This document shows positions 7,973 through 14,912 of a DNA stretch of 33,186 bases, one piece after another (position 1 is the first letter of the stretch; each line of letters opens with the position of its first letter). The translations under genes were made by a program, and so were the position numbers. The DNA is taken from positions 1-33,186 of the forward strand of contig NZ_BOPC01000084.1 of assembly GCF_016863555.1 (NCBI RefSeq), in the 5' to 3' direction. The DNA is from Micromonospora qiuiae. GTDB lineage: Bacteria; Actinomycetota; Actinomycetes; Mycobacteriales; Micromonosporaceae. The notes beneath the pieces were generated by a model. That model saw only the letters and a list, made by a program, of their open reading frames with translations, searched no databases and had not been told where the DNA came from.

Positions 7973-9397
7973 ATGGCCGACAGCCACGAGATCAAGAGCG
8001 CTTGGCGCGACCTCGGCCGTACCCTCGCGCAGCTAAGGATCGCTGCAGGACACACGCAGCACGTGTTCGCCGGGCTCGTGCAGTACGGGCGCAGTTCTGT
8101 GGCCAACACCGAGACCGGCCGTCAGCAGCCCGACCGCGCCTTCTGGGTGCGGTGCGACATGGTCCTCCAGACCGGAGGTGTCCTGGTCAAGGAGTACGAC
8201 CGAATCGTCGCTTCGGCTCGTCAGCAGCGCCGTGCATCGGCGCTGCGCGGCGCTGCACGCTCCACCCCCGCACCCTTGCGAGCCGAGGCCGCCCACGGTG
8301 ACGACGATGGGGCGAACCACCAGTCAGGCGATGCGCTGATAGTGCTGTCTGCGGCTGGTACCGGCCCTGCGCGTACGGTCGCTCTTGATCTGGCCGACCC
8401 CAGTAGCGGACCTGCTGACGAGGCTCGCACCGGCCCGCAGAGCCTCCCGCGCCAGGGGCAGCTGCCGGCGCTGCGGGAGTTGGGCCCGGTCAACCCCGCG
8501 CTGGTGCCGCACTGGATGGGCATGCTGCGGATCCTCGCCGCCTCCCATGATGCGTTCGGACCGCGGCGGATCCACGATGTCGTGCGCGGGGAACTGGCGA
8601 TCATCCACCACCACGGCGCACGCGCCGAAGGGCAGACACGACGGGAACTGCAGCGAGTCGAGGCGCGCTGGGCTGAGTTCGCGAGCTGGACGGCGGACAA
8701 TCTCGGCGACGGCCACGACGCCAGCTACTGGCTCCGACGAGCGCTGTCGCTGGCCCGCGACGCGGACGATGACCAAATGGTCGCCTACGTGCTCATGCGT
8801 CAGGCCCAACGCGCTACGGAACGGCGCGACGTACCCGAAGCATTGAACCTCGCGCAGGCGTCAGCGCGCGGCACCAGCCTTGTCGCTCGGGATCGCGCGC
8901 TTTGCGCCGTCCGCCTAGCCCAGGCAAACGCCCTCGCCGGCGAGGCGGGCGCGTGCTGGGCCGCGCTCCGGCACGCGCAACAACTGGTGGCCGTCGCCGT
9001 AGACCGTGACGAGCCAGACGCGATCGGACAGCATTGTGGACCCGCCTACGTCATCGCCCACGAGGGCCAGTGTCACCTGCTTCTCGGCAAGTCCGATCGC
9101 GCTGCCACGATCCTCGAAGAGGTCCTTCAGGGCTGGCCAGGCGCGTACCGCCAGGACGAGGGAATGACGAGAACCTGGCTGGCGACGGCGTACGCGCTAC
9201 TCGGCCGCATCGACGAAGCCGCCGAGCAAGCCGACACCGTCCTCGCGCTGGCCGCCGAGACCGGATCGACCCGCCTCACGAAAGCGCTGCGCCGCGTGGA
9301 CACCGAACTCGCCGCCCACACGACCCAGCCATCCGTACAGCGCTTCCGCGCCCGATATGCCCTCGCCGCACAGATCAACGGCAGAATAGGCGCGTGA
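7973..9397 (+). CDS. XRE-family regulator with TPR-like sensor region (paralogue 2)
   Basis: The protein has 474 residues. Residues 1-95 nearly match paralogue 1, including the helix-turn-helix at about 12-66 and the segment YGRSSVANTETGRQQ. The C-terminal part is again helical and TPR-like (LRRALSLARDADDDQ, a LAQASARGTS region and later 40-residue units) but unrelated in detail to that of paralogue 1, pointing to duplication plus replacement or fast change of the sensor half. The ATG at 7973 follows GAGGAAAG. The TGA overlaps the GTG of the creatininase-like gene, so the two are translationally coupled and the regulator may control that gene. Confidence 0.85.
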   Translation: MADSHEIKSAWRDLGRTLAQLRIAAGHTQHVFAGLVQYGRSSVANTETGRQQPDRAFWVRCDMVLQTGGVLVKEYDRIVASARQQRRASALRGAARSTPAPLRAEAAHGDDDGANHQSGDALIVLSAAGTGPARTVALDLADPSSGPADEARTGPQSLPRQGQLPALRELGPVNPALVPHWMGMLRILAASHDAFGPRRIHDVVRGELAIIHHHGARAEGQTRRELQRVEARWAEFASWTADNLGDGHDASYWLRRALSLARDADDDQMVAYVLMRQAQRATERRDVPEALNLAQASARGTSLVARDRALCAVRLAQANALAGEAGACWAALRHAQQLVAVAVDRDEPDAIGQHCGPAYVIAHEGQCHLLLGKSDRAATILEEVLQGWPGAYRQDEGMTRTWLATAYALLGRIDEAAEQADTVLALAAETGSTRLTKALRRVDTELAAHTTQPSVQRFRARYALAAQINGRIGA

Positions 9398-10101
9398 ACC
9401 TGTGGACAATCGCCACCGCGGCCGACGAGTCCCACCGCCGAGCAACGGTCGCCATCCTGCCCATCGGCAGCTTCGAACAACACGGCTCCCACCTACCGCT
9501 CGCCACGGACACCATCGTCGCAAGCGCTATCGCCAGCGCCCTGGCGGAGCGCTACCAGCTGTTCTTGCTACCACCAGTGACGATCTCGTGCTCCCACGAA
9601 CATGCCGGCTGGCGCGGAACCGTCAGCATCAGCTCGACAACCCTCAGCACCATCGTCACGGACATCACGGCGTCTCTGCACCGGCAAGGCGTCGACCGTC
9701 TCGTGCTGGTCAACGGGCACGGCGGCAACTATGTGCTGTCCAACGTTGTCCAGGAAGCCAACACCGATCGACCACGGCTCGCGTTGTTTCCCAGCCGCCG
9801 GGATTGGGACAAAGCCCGCCACGACGCGGGGTTGGACAGCACCGGCCACGACGACATGCACGCCGGGGAGATCGAGACGTCGCTCCTGCTGCACGTCGCA
9901 CCCGAGAGCGTCGGTGCGGAGTTCGACAAGTCCGATCATCTCGCGGAACGGCCGCACCTGCTGATGCTCGGCATGTCCGCCTACACCGACACCGGCGTCA
10001 TCGGGCAACCGTCGCTGGCCACCGAAGCCAAAGGACGCGCCGTGCTCGCCAGCCTCGTCCACAGCTTCGAGGACACGCTCAACCTGCTGAGGCGCCCATA
10101 G
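9394..10101 (+). CDS. Creatininase-family amidohydrolase
   Basis: The 235-residue protein has the signature blocks of the creatininase family: the metal-binding GSFEQHGSHLPLATDT (E28, H30, D39), the VNGHGGN loop, and DMHAGEIETS near residue 150. Family members hydrolyse C-N bonds, for example creatininase, the FAPy deformylase ArfB of F420/flavin synthesis in archaea, and MftE of the mycofactocin pathway. No mycofactocin precursor or MftC is seen here. The FAPy-type activity on an opened purine is notable because FolE in this window opens the imidazole ring of GTP, but a link is speculative. It is coupled to XRE gene 2 by a GTGA overlap. Confidence 0.85.
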   Translation: MNLWTIATAADESHRRATVAILPIGSFEQHGSHLPLATDTIVASAIASALAERYQLFLLPPVTISCSHEHAGWRGTVSISSTTLSTIVTDITASLHRQGVDRLVLVNGHGGNYVLSNVVQEANTDRPRLALFPSRRDWDKARHDAGLDSTGHDDMHAGEIETSLLLHVAPESVGAEFDKSDHLAERPHLLMLGMSAYTDTGVIGQPSLATEAKGRAVLASLVHSFEDTLNLLRRP

Positions 10102-10117
10102 GCAACCACCACGCCAT

Positions 10118-10584
10118 GTGGCTCCAGGAGTCCGCCTCCGCAGTCGCGAGATCGTCACCAGACTCACCATCCTCGTCGTCTTCGATCACGTGAGGACTTC
10201 TACGACTCACTCGACCGCACCTGCCGCGCACCGCATCCGTCAGGCCTGCATCCCGCCTTCATCGCCGGTCTCGCCACCGCAGACCTCGTCGGCACCTGCG
10301 AGCGCCTCGACAACCCGGACGCTCCCGTCTGGTCGAAGGTTCACCTCAGCCCTCGGCGGCGGCACCATCGCCTACGACCCCGACACCGGCACACACTTGA
10401 GCCGCACATCCACCCTGACCGTCGGCCTCAAGGCACACAGCGCCCACACCGGCCACCTATCGCCGCGACCGTCCAGTTTCTCACCGAGATCGTCAACGTG
10501 GAGATCGCCGAGCCCGCCGAGCCCGCGCTGCGGCGGGTCCGCCAACCGAGCGTCTACGACGTGCCGCTCCTGCAGTTCCCCTGA
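10118..10584 (+). pseudogene. Probable decayed gene, family not recognised
   Basis: Protein-like text moves between frames here. One frame reads REDFYDSLDRT and GLHPAFIAGLATADLVGTC at about 10190-10310, a neighbouring frame reads LGGGTIAYDPDTGTH at about 10350-10400, and the first frame reads sensibly again as ATVQFLTEIVNVEIAEP up to a TGA at 10582-10584. The first frame is open from the creatininase stop but contains no start codon until late. This suggests a gene that has lost its start and suffered compensating frameshifts. I cannot name the family. Confidence 0.35.
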
Positions 10585-10628
10585 ACTCCGTCTGGTGGCT
10601 CACCGCCATGTCAGGGCACCTCGGCCGC

Positions 10629-11180
10629 CTACACGGACGGCTCGGGCACGTTGGCGGCCCGAAGCAGGGAATCGTAGGTTTGCGCCACACGCTCGACTGC
10701 AATCCCCAGCGCCATGACCTGCTTGTGCAGTCGCTCCTGCGTCGCCGCGCCAGCCTCGTCCTCCCGAGCCATGGTCTCTAGCTCCAGAAAGGTCCCCAGC
10801 CCGTCGACGGCATCCAGGCAGATGGTCACCGCACCCCAGGCGCCGACTCTGCGGGTCTTGATGATCTGCACTGTCGGCGTGAAGCCCATACTGAGCAGCG
10901 CGCCGTGCATCTGCCCTCGGTCAGCGACTACTGTCTCGTGTTCCAGACAGGCCAGCTCGTTGTTCATCGGCCGCTTCACGGTGAATACGTGCCGGCCGGC
11001 CTGCGTACGCAGCCGTGCGAAGGGAACGCCCCGTTTGGACATCCCATAACGCCACGAAGAGGGTGCGTACGCCTGATCGTCTTGGCGTACCGGCTCGGAC
11101 AGCGCGATGCCTCGGTCAGCAAGCGCCGCCAGTAACGCAGGCTTGTCCCTCACCAGGTACTTGACCTCAACCTCTTGCAC
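10629..11180 (-). CDS. CYTH-domain protein (class IV adenylate cyclase/TTM-like)
   Basis: The 183-residue protein begins with the ExExK signature of triphosphate tunnel metalloenzymes (E3, E5, K7 in MQEVEVKYLV), followed by the expected basic strands (FARLRTQAGRHVFTVKRP) and acidic strands (CLEHETVV, FLELETM) of the eight-stranded tunnel. Known members cyclise ATP (CyaB) or hydrolyse thiamine triphosphate, polyphosphate or nucleoside triphosphates. The start is a GTG at 11178-11180 with a poor ribosome binding site. It is divergent from the nine-gene operon. A second, larger CYTH protein lies at 19116-20336, so triphosphate chemistry may be part of the system. Confidence 0.8.
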   Translation of the reverse strand: MQEVEVKYLVRDKPALLAALADRGIALSEPVRQDDQAYAPSSWRYGMSKRGVPFARLRTQAGRHVFTVKRPMNNELACLEHETVVADRGQMHGALLSMGFTPTVQIIKTRRVGAWGAVTICLDAVDGLGTFLELETMAREDEAGAATQERLHKQVMALGIAVERVAQTYDSLLRAANVPEPSV

Positions 11181-11513
11181 CGTGGCAGCCTATACACCCC
11201 ATGGTAGGCCCTTGCCGCCACGCGGCCGTACTACCCAAATTTGGCAGCGTTGAGCTGGACTCGGTGCTGGGCATCCGATTGTCGGCGGATTGTCGGAGCC
11301 GACCGGCAGGGCTTATCGACATGGGCGAACACTTGGTGGACTCACCTCAAGAGTCGTGGCGCGGCCCATCCCAGCGGGGACCGATGGGTCCGCCAGGGGG
11401 CGTCCTCAAGGCATCGTCAGGGACGCCGTGTGCGGATGCCCCGCAGCGGGTTCGAACGAGATCCGCATCGACATCTGGGGCGGCGTTGCCGTTGAGAGAG
11501 GGGAGCGCTTGTC
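11181..11513. other. Divergent promoter region of the core operon
   Basis: These 333 bases separate the CYTH gene (-) from the nine-gene operon (+). They hold the heptamer repeats at 11279-11296. I see no convincing gene; frames here are Arg-rich with no family resemblance. A GGGTTCGAACG string at 11448-11458 looks like a tRNA T-loop but has no matching stem. Confidence 0.5.
11279..11296 (+). promoter_or_regulatory. Heptamer direct repeat, 11-bp period, before the core operon
   Basis: TTGTCGG (11279-11285) and TTGTCGG (11290-11296) are separated by four bases and each is preceded by GA. These are the same heptamer and the same 11-bp period as in the two XRE upstream blocks, in the orientation reading toward the operon. 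A weak third unit may follow at 11301-11307, and TTATCG at 11313-11318 could serve as a -10. The site suggests shared control of the core operon and the XRE loci. Confidence 0.45.
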
Positions 11514-12266
11514 ATGGGTCTGCCTCAGGCGTTGGCCGGGCAGGAGATCGCCGGGAACTGCGGGCGGTTCATCTGCCTTGAGGGGATCGACGGTGCCGGC
11601 AAGACAACAGCTGTTGGCCGTGTCGTCGATGCGTTGCGGCGCCGTGGGATCCCAGGCGTGGTCTTCGACAAGAAGAGTACCCAGTTCGGCTCGGATTACG
11701 TGCGCCGCCATGCCCGCGAGCTGCGGGCGTTGATCTGGGAGCACCCCGCAGACGACCCGTACCTCGAACTGGGTGACATGCACTGGGTGTACCTGCAGGC
11801 CGCCTGGTACTCGGCCGCAGCGCACTGTGCGGTCCGGCCGTTGATCGAGGCCGGGCAGGTGGTGGTGACGGACACCTGGACCTATAAGTTTCTGGCAAAG
11901 CTGGCGATGCGCCCGGATGTAGATCTTGCGGCGGCGGCCTCGGTGTTCGATGGGTTGCCGCAGCCGGACCTTGTCGTCCGTCTGGACCTCGACCCTGTGA
12001 CAGCCGCAGGTCGCAAGGCGACGTTCGGCATCAGCGAGGCGGGCAACCACGAGGGCGACGTGGCGCTCACCCGGGACGCCTTCGTCGGCTACCAGCGGCG
12101 CTTGGCCGAAGTGCTCGACGCGTGGACGGTTCAGCACGGCTGGACGTCTCTGGACGTCAATGGCATGTCGCCGCAGGAAATAGGTGAAGCGATCGCCGAA
12201 CTGGTCGTGGCCACGCTTGGTGTGCACCAGTCAACATCGGCACCTGTTGGCACGGCTGGTCGGTGA
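11514..12266 (+). CDS. Thymidylate kinase-like P-loop kinase, divergent
   Basis: The 250-residue protein has a Walker A motif, GIDGAGKT, at 24-31 within CLEGIDGAGKTT, as in dTMP kinases. Where dTMP kinases have DR(Y/F), this protein has D120-T-W (VVVTDTWTYKFLAKL), so substrate contacts are probably changed. It is about 40 residues longer than a standard Tmk, with extra sequence at both ends. The start ATG follows GAGAGGGGAG. It is first of nine coupled genes; its TGA overlaps the GTG of queD. A kinase opening a deazaguanine operon suggests a nucleoside monophosphate substrate, but this is inference. Confidence 0.75.
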   Translation: MGLPQALAGQEIAGNCGRFICLEGIDGAGKTTAVGRVVDALRRRGIPGVVFDKKSTQFGSDYVRRHARELRALIWEHPADDPYLELGDMHWVYLQAAWYSAAAHCAVRPLIEAGQVVVTDTWTYKFLAKLAMRPDVDLAAAASVFDGLPQPDLVVRLDLDPVTAAGRKATFGISEAGNHEGDVALTRDAFVGYQRRLAEVLDAWTVQHGWTSLDVNGMSPQEIGEAIAELVVATLGVHQSTSAPVGTAGR

Positions 12267-12652
12267 TCGGCGTGTGGCGCATCGGCAAGCGCTTTTCTTT
12301 CGACGCCTCGCACCGTCTGCCGGGCTTGCCTGAGGGGCACAAGTGCGGTCGCCTGCATGGGCATACCTACACCGTCGAGGTGGTGGTGGAAGGCGACTCG
12401 CTCACCGGACCGGGTTTCGTGACCGACTTCGGTGACCTGGCCCCGTTCGGCCAGTACATCAACGACCACCTCGATCATCGGCACCTCAACGACGTCCTGG
12501 GCGTCATCGCACCAACCAGTGAGCGGCTGGCCTGGCACCTCGCGCAGTGGCTGAAGGACCACCTAGCTGACTCGCTGGGCGGCCGGCTCGCTGTGGTCCG
12601 CGTGTCCGAGACGCCCAGCAGCTGGGCCGAATACGTCCTGGACCTGACGTGA
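12263..12652 (+). CDS. queD: 6-carboxy-5,6,7,8-tetrahydropterin synthase (QueD)
   Basis: The 129-residue protein has all QueD/PTPS hallmarks: zinc ligands H17, H32 and H34 (SHRLPG; LHGH), the catalytic Cys C28 (KCGRLHGH), D71-H72 of the catalytic triad (LDHRHLND), the pterin-anchoring E116 (VRVSETPSSWAEY) and the PTSE segment at 84-87. QueD converts 7,8-dihydroneopterin triphosphate, made by FolE, to 6-carboxytetrahydropterin in 7-deazaguanine synthesis. The neighbouring queE favours this role over biopterin synthesis. Both ends overlap neighbours by four bases. Confidence 0.92.
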   Translation: MIGVWRIGKRFSFDASHRLPGLPEGHKCGRLHGHTYTVEVVVEGDSLTGPGFVTDFGDLAPFGQYINDHLDHRHLNDVLGVIAPTSERLAWHLAQWLKDHLADSLGGRLAVVRVSETPSSWAEYVLDLT

Positions 12653-13365
12653 GCACCATGCTCCCGCCGATGTCGGACCGGCGCCTACTGCTGGCGGAAG
12701 TGTTCGGCCCGACGTTTCAGGGCGAAGGCCCGTCGACCGGCCAGCAGGCGATGTTCGTCCGACTCTCACGGTGCAATCTGCGCTGTCCTGGCTGCGACAC
12801 CCCCTACACATGGGACACCCGCCGCTACGACCTGCGGGAACATACGGTCGCCGCATCCGTCGAGGCCGTCATAGCGCAGGTGCTCGCGGCACCGCCAGCC
12901 TTGGTGGTGATCACAGGCGGGGAGCCCGTGCTGCAACAGCCCACGGTGACCGCTCTGGCAGAGCGGCTCGCCGCCGCCGGACGCCGGGTGGAGATCGAAA
13001 CCAACGGCACGATCGCCCCAAGCTCCGCGCTGACCGCCGTGGTGGACCGGTTCAACGTCTCGCCGAAGCTGCCGTCGTTCGCCGCCGACGGTGACCAACC
13101 GATCAACGGCGCTGCGCTGGCGGCGTTCGTGGCGACGGGACGGGCGGTGTTCAAGTTCGTCGTCATAGGGCCGGGCGATTTCGACGCGGTCGGCGACCTT
13201 GCCGAGCGGTACGGGTTGGCGCCGGTGTGGGTGATGCCGGAGGGCACTCGTTCCGGACGGGTTGTGGCCGGCCTTCGCGGTGTGGCGGACGAGACGCTGC
13301 GGCGTGGGTGGAACCTGACGGGTCGACTGCATGTGCTGCTGTGGGAGGACGCCCGTGGACGCTGA
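12649..13365 (+). CDS. queE: 7-carboxy-7-deazaguanine synthase (QueE)
   Basis: The 238-residue radical SAM enzyme opens with EVFGPTFQGEGPSTG, typical of QueE, has the cluster motif CxxxCxxC (C42, C46, C49 in RCNLRCPGCD), the SAM-binding TGGEP at 89-93 and the substrate-side ETNGT segment. QueE contracts the ring of 6-carboxytetrahydropterin to give CDG. The N-terminus is ambiguous: the GTG at 12649 overlaps queD, and ATGs follow at 12658 and 12670. The C-terminus (LHVLLWEDARGR) is intact. Confidence 0.92.
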   Translation: MSTMLPPMSDRRLLLAEVFGPTFQGEGPSTGQQAMFVRLSRCNLRCPGCDTPYTWDTRRYDLREHTVAASVEAVIAQVLAAPPALVVITGGEPVLQQPTVTALAERLAAAGRRVEIETNGTIAPSSALTAVVDRFNVSPKLPSFAADGDQPINGAALAAFVATGRAVFKFVVIGPGDFDAVGDLAERYGLAPVWVMPEGTRSGRVVAGLRGVADETLRRGWNLTGRLHVLLWEDARGR

Positions 13366-14278
13366 CCTGGGCGCGCCCCGGCTGGTGGTGGTCGACGGTG
13401 TCTTCGTCGACCGGATCAGCACACCGCTACAGCGCGGGGTGCGGGTACTTGGAGGCGGCGGGCTATACGCGGCGCTGGCTGCGGCGACCCGCACCACCGT
13501 TGGCCTGGCCGGGATCTGCAGTGACCACCCGTTAACTGCAGGCCAGCCATGGTGGCCCGCGGTCGGCGATGCGGGTCTGATCACCATGCCTGGCCGTTGC
13601 CTCGCCTTCGACATCAGCTACGACGGCGGCGGCCGGGCCACCTACCGCACCGACCACGGCGGCGATGAGCAGGACCTGCAGCCTGGTCAGGTGCCGCCGC
13701 TCTACCGGGGCGCCGCCGGGTTCCACCTGTGCGCCCTGGGCGACCCCGGCGTTCAGCTGCGATACGCGCCAGCCCTGCGCGCGATGTCCGGTGCCCGGCG
13801 TGCTCGGATCAGCGCCGGCACGTTCCTGGCTCGCGTCGCCGCCGACCGCAGCTCGGTGCTGCGGATCCTCGACGCCTGCGACGTGTTCGTGTGCTCGGCG
13901 CCGGAGGCCGCCGCCCTGGCTGGCGTGACGCACGTGGCGGACGCGCTGACGTGGCTCGCTCGGGCCGTCGACGGGTCGGGGCGGGCGATCGTGGTAACCG
14001 ACGCGCCCCAGGGCTGTCATGTCCTGACCAACGACGCCGTGCAGAGGATTCCGACGTTTGCTCGCCTTGCCGTGGATCCCACCGGTGCCGGCGAGGCGTT
14101 CGCCGGGGCGCTCGCGGCGTGCCTGGTCGAAGGTGACGAGCTGTTGAGTGCAGCCGGGCACGCGTGCGCCGTCGCGTCGTTGGTGGTGGAGGACTTCGGC
14201 CGGCGGCGTTGCTGCACCCCGACCAACAGGTGCTGGCCACGCGCGTGGCCGCCCTGCGCCGTTCCGTCGTCGAGGTAG
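13355..14278 (+). CDS. PfkB-family sugar/nucleoside kinase with apparent 3' frameshift
   Basis: The 307-residue protein shows the PfkB (ribokinase/adenosine kinase) fold: a glycine-rich VLGGGGLYAALAAA near residue 30, and the C-terminal signature DPTGAGEAF at 241-249. The usual GAGD has become GAGE, so the catalytic base would be E247 instead of Asp. GGGAGGA before the GTG sets the start inside queE. After VVEDFG the frame runs into an odd Cys/Trp/Pro-rich tail. One base over, the other frame reads ALLHPDQQVLATRVAALRRS to a TGA at 14284-14286, a normal family C-terminus; adding one C near 14200 would give DFGPAALLH. The kinase may therefore be slightly damaged, or the sequence has a one-base error. 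Confidence 0.78.
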   Translation: MDADLGAPRLVVVDGVFVDRISTPLQRGVRVLGGGGLYAALAAATRTTVGLAGICSDHPLTAGQPWWPAVGDAGLITMPGRCLAFDISYDGGGRATYRTDHGGDEQDLQPGQVPPLYRGAAGFHLCALGDPGVQLRYAPALRAMSGARRARISAGTFLARVAADRSSVLRILDACDVFVCSAPEAAALAGVTHVADALTWLARAVDGSGRAIVVTDAPQGCHVLTNDAVQRIPTFARLAVDPTGAGEAFAGALAACLVEGDELLSAAGHACAVASLVVEDFGRRRCCTPTNRCWPRAWPPCAVPSSR

Positions 14279-14288
14279 GGAGCTGACA

Positions 14289-14912
14289 GTGAGCCTGTTC
14301 GTAGCAGTGGAGGGCATCGACCACAGCGGCAAGACGACCCTCGTCGAGGGCCTGTGCCAGACGTTGACCGGCCGGGGTGTCGCCGTCGGACGGCACAAGG
14401 AGCCCACCAGCGCACCGATCGGAAGCCTTCTGCGGAGCTTCGCGGTCGAGGAGCCTGCCTGCCCGGCCGCGTTGGCGTTGTTGTCGGCGGCCGACCGGCA
14501 CCACCAACAGCCCACGTTGCGGGCACTGCTGCGTGAGGCTCAGGTCGTCATCTCCGATCGGTATTACCTGTCCGGGCTGGCGTATCACCTCGCCGACGGG
14601 ATCGATCCCGCCTTCTACGCCTCCTCCTGTGCGGGCGGCGTGCGGATGCCGGACGTGTATCTGTACCTCGACGTGCCGGTGCCGGTGGCAGCGGAGCGAG
14701 TGGACCGCCCACCGGACAGCCGCTGGGAGACACGAGAGTTCACCAGCCGTCTACCGGGCGCCTACCACACCTGCCTTGCCCTGCTGCGCGGCCAGGGAGC
14801 CGACGTCGTCGGTCTCGACGCGCAGCAGCCGGCCCCCGCCGTCCTGGCCTCCGCGTTAGCGGCGATCGAGGACCGGTTGTCCGCCCCCACGTTGAGAGGC
14901 AACGCCCCATGA
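14289..14912 (+). CDS. Thymidylate kinase-like P-loop nucleotide kinase
   Basis: The 207-residue protein has the standard dTMP kinase length and motifs: Walker A GIDHSGKT at 9-16, the KEPTSAPIG phosphate-binding segment at 37-45, and D90-R91-Y92 (ISDRYYLSG). It is closer to true Tmk than the kinase at 11514-12266. AGGGAG precedes the GTG start by 7 nt. Its end overlaps the FAD-enzyme gene by four bases. Two Tmk-like proteins in one operon with deazaguanine genes suggest successive or alternative phosphorylation of an unusual nucleotide. Confidence 0.82.
   Translation: MSLFVAVEGIDHSGKTTLVEGLCQTLTGRGVAVGRHKEPTSAPIGSLLRSFAVEEPACPAALALLSAADRHHQQPTLRALLREAQVVISDRYYLSGLAYHLADGIDPAFYASSCAGGVRMPDVYLYLDVPVPVAAERVDRPPDSRWETREFTSRLPGAYHTCLALLRGQGADVVGLDAQQPAPAVLASALAAIEDRLSAPTLRGNAP

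Noticed and set aside
2058..10101. Mycofactocin cluster (radical SAM plus creatininase-family gene)
   Set aside because: The genes are 6 kb apart in different operons, and no MftA precursor, MftB or MftD is visible.
11448..11458. GGGTTCGAACG, like a tRNA T-loop or an attachment site remnant
   Set aside because: The flanking bases do not form the T-stem, and no acceptor or anticodon arm is present.
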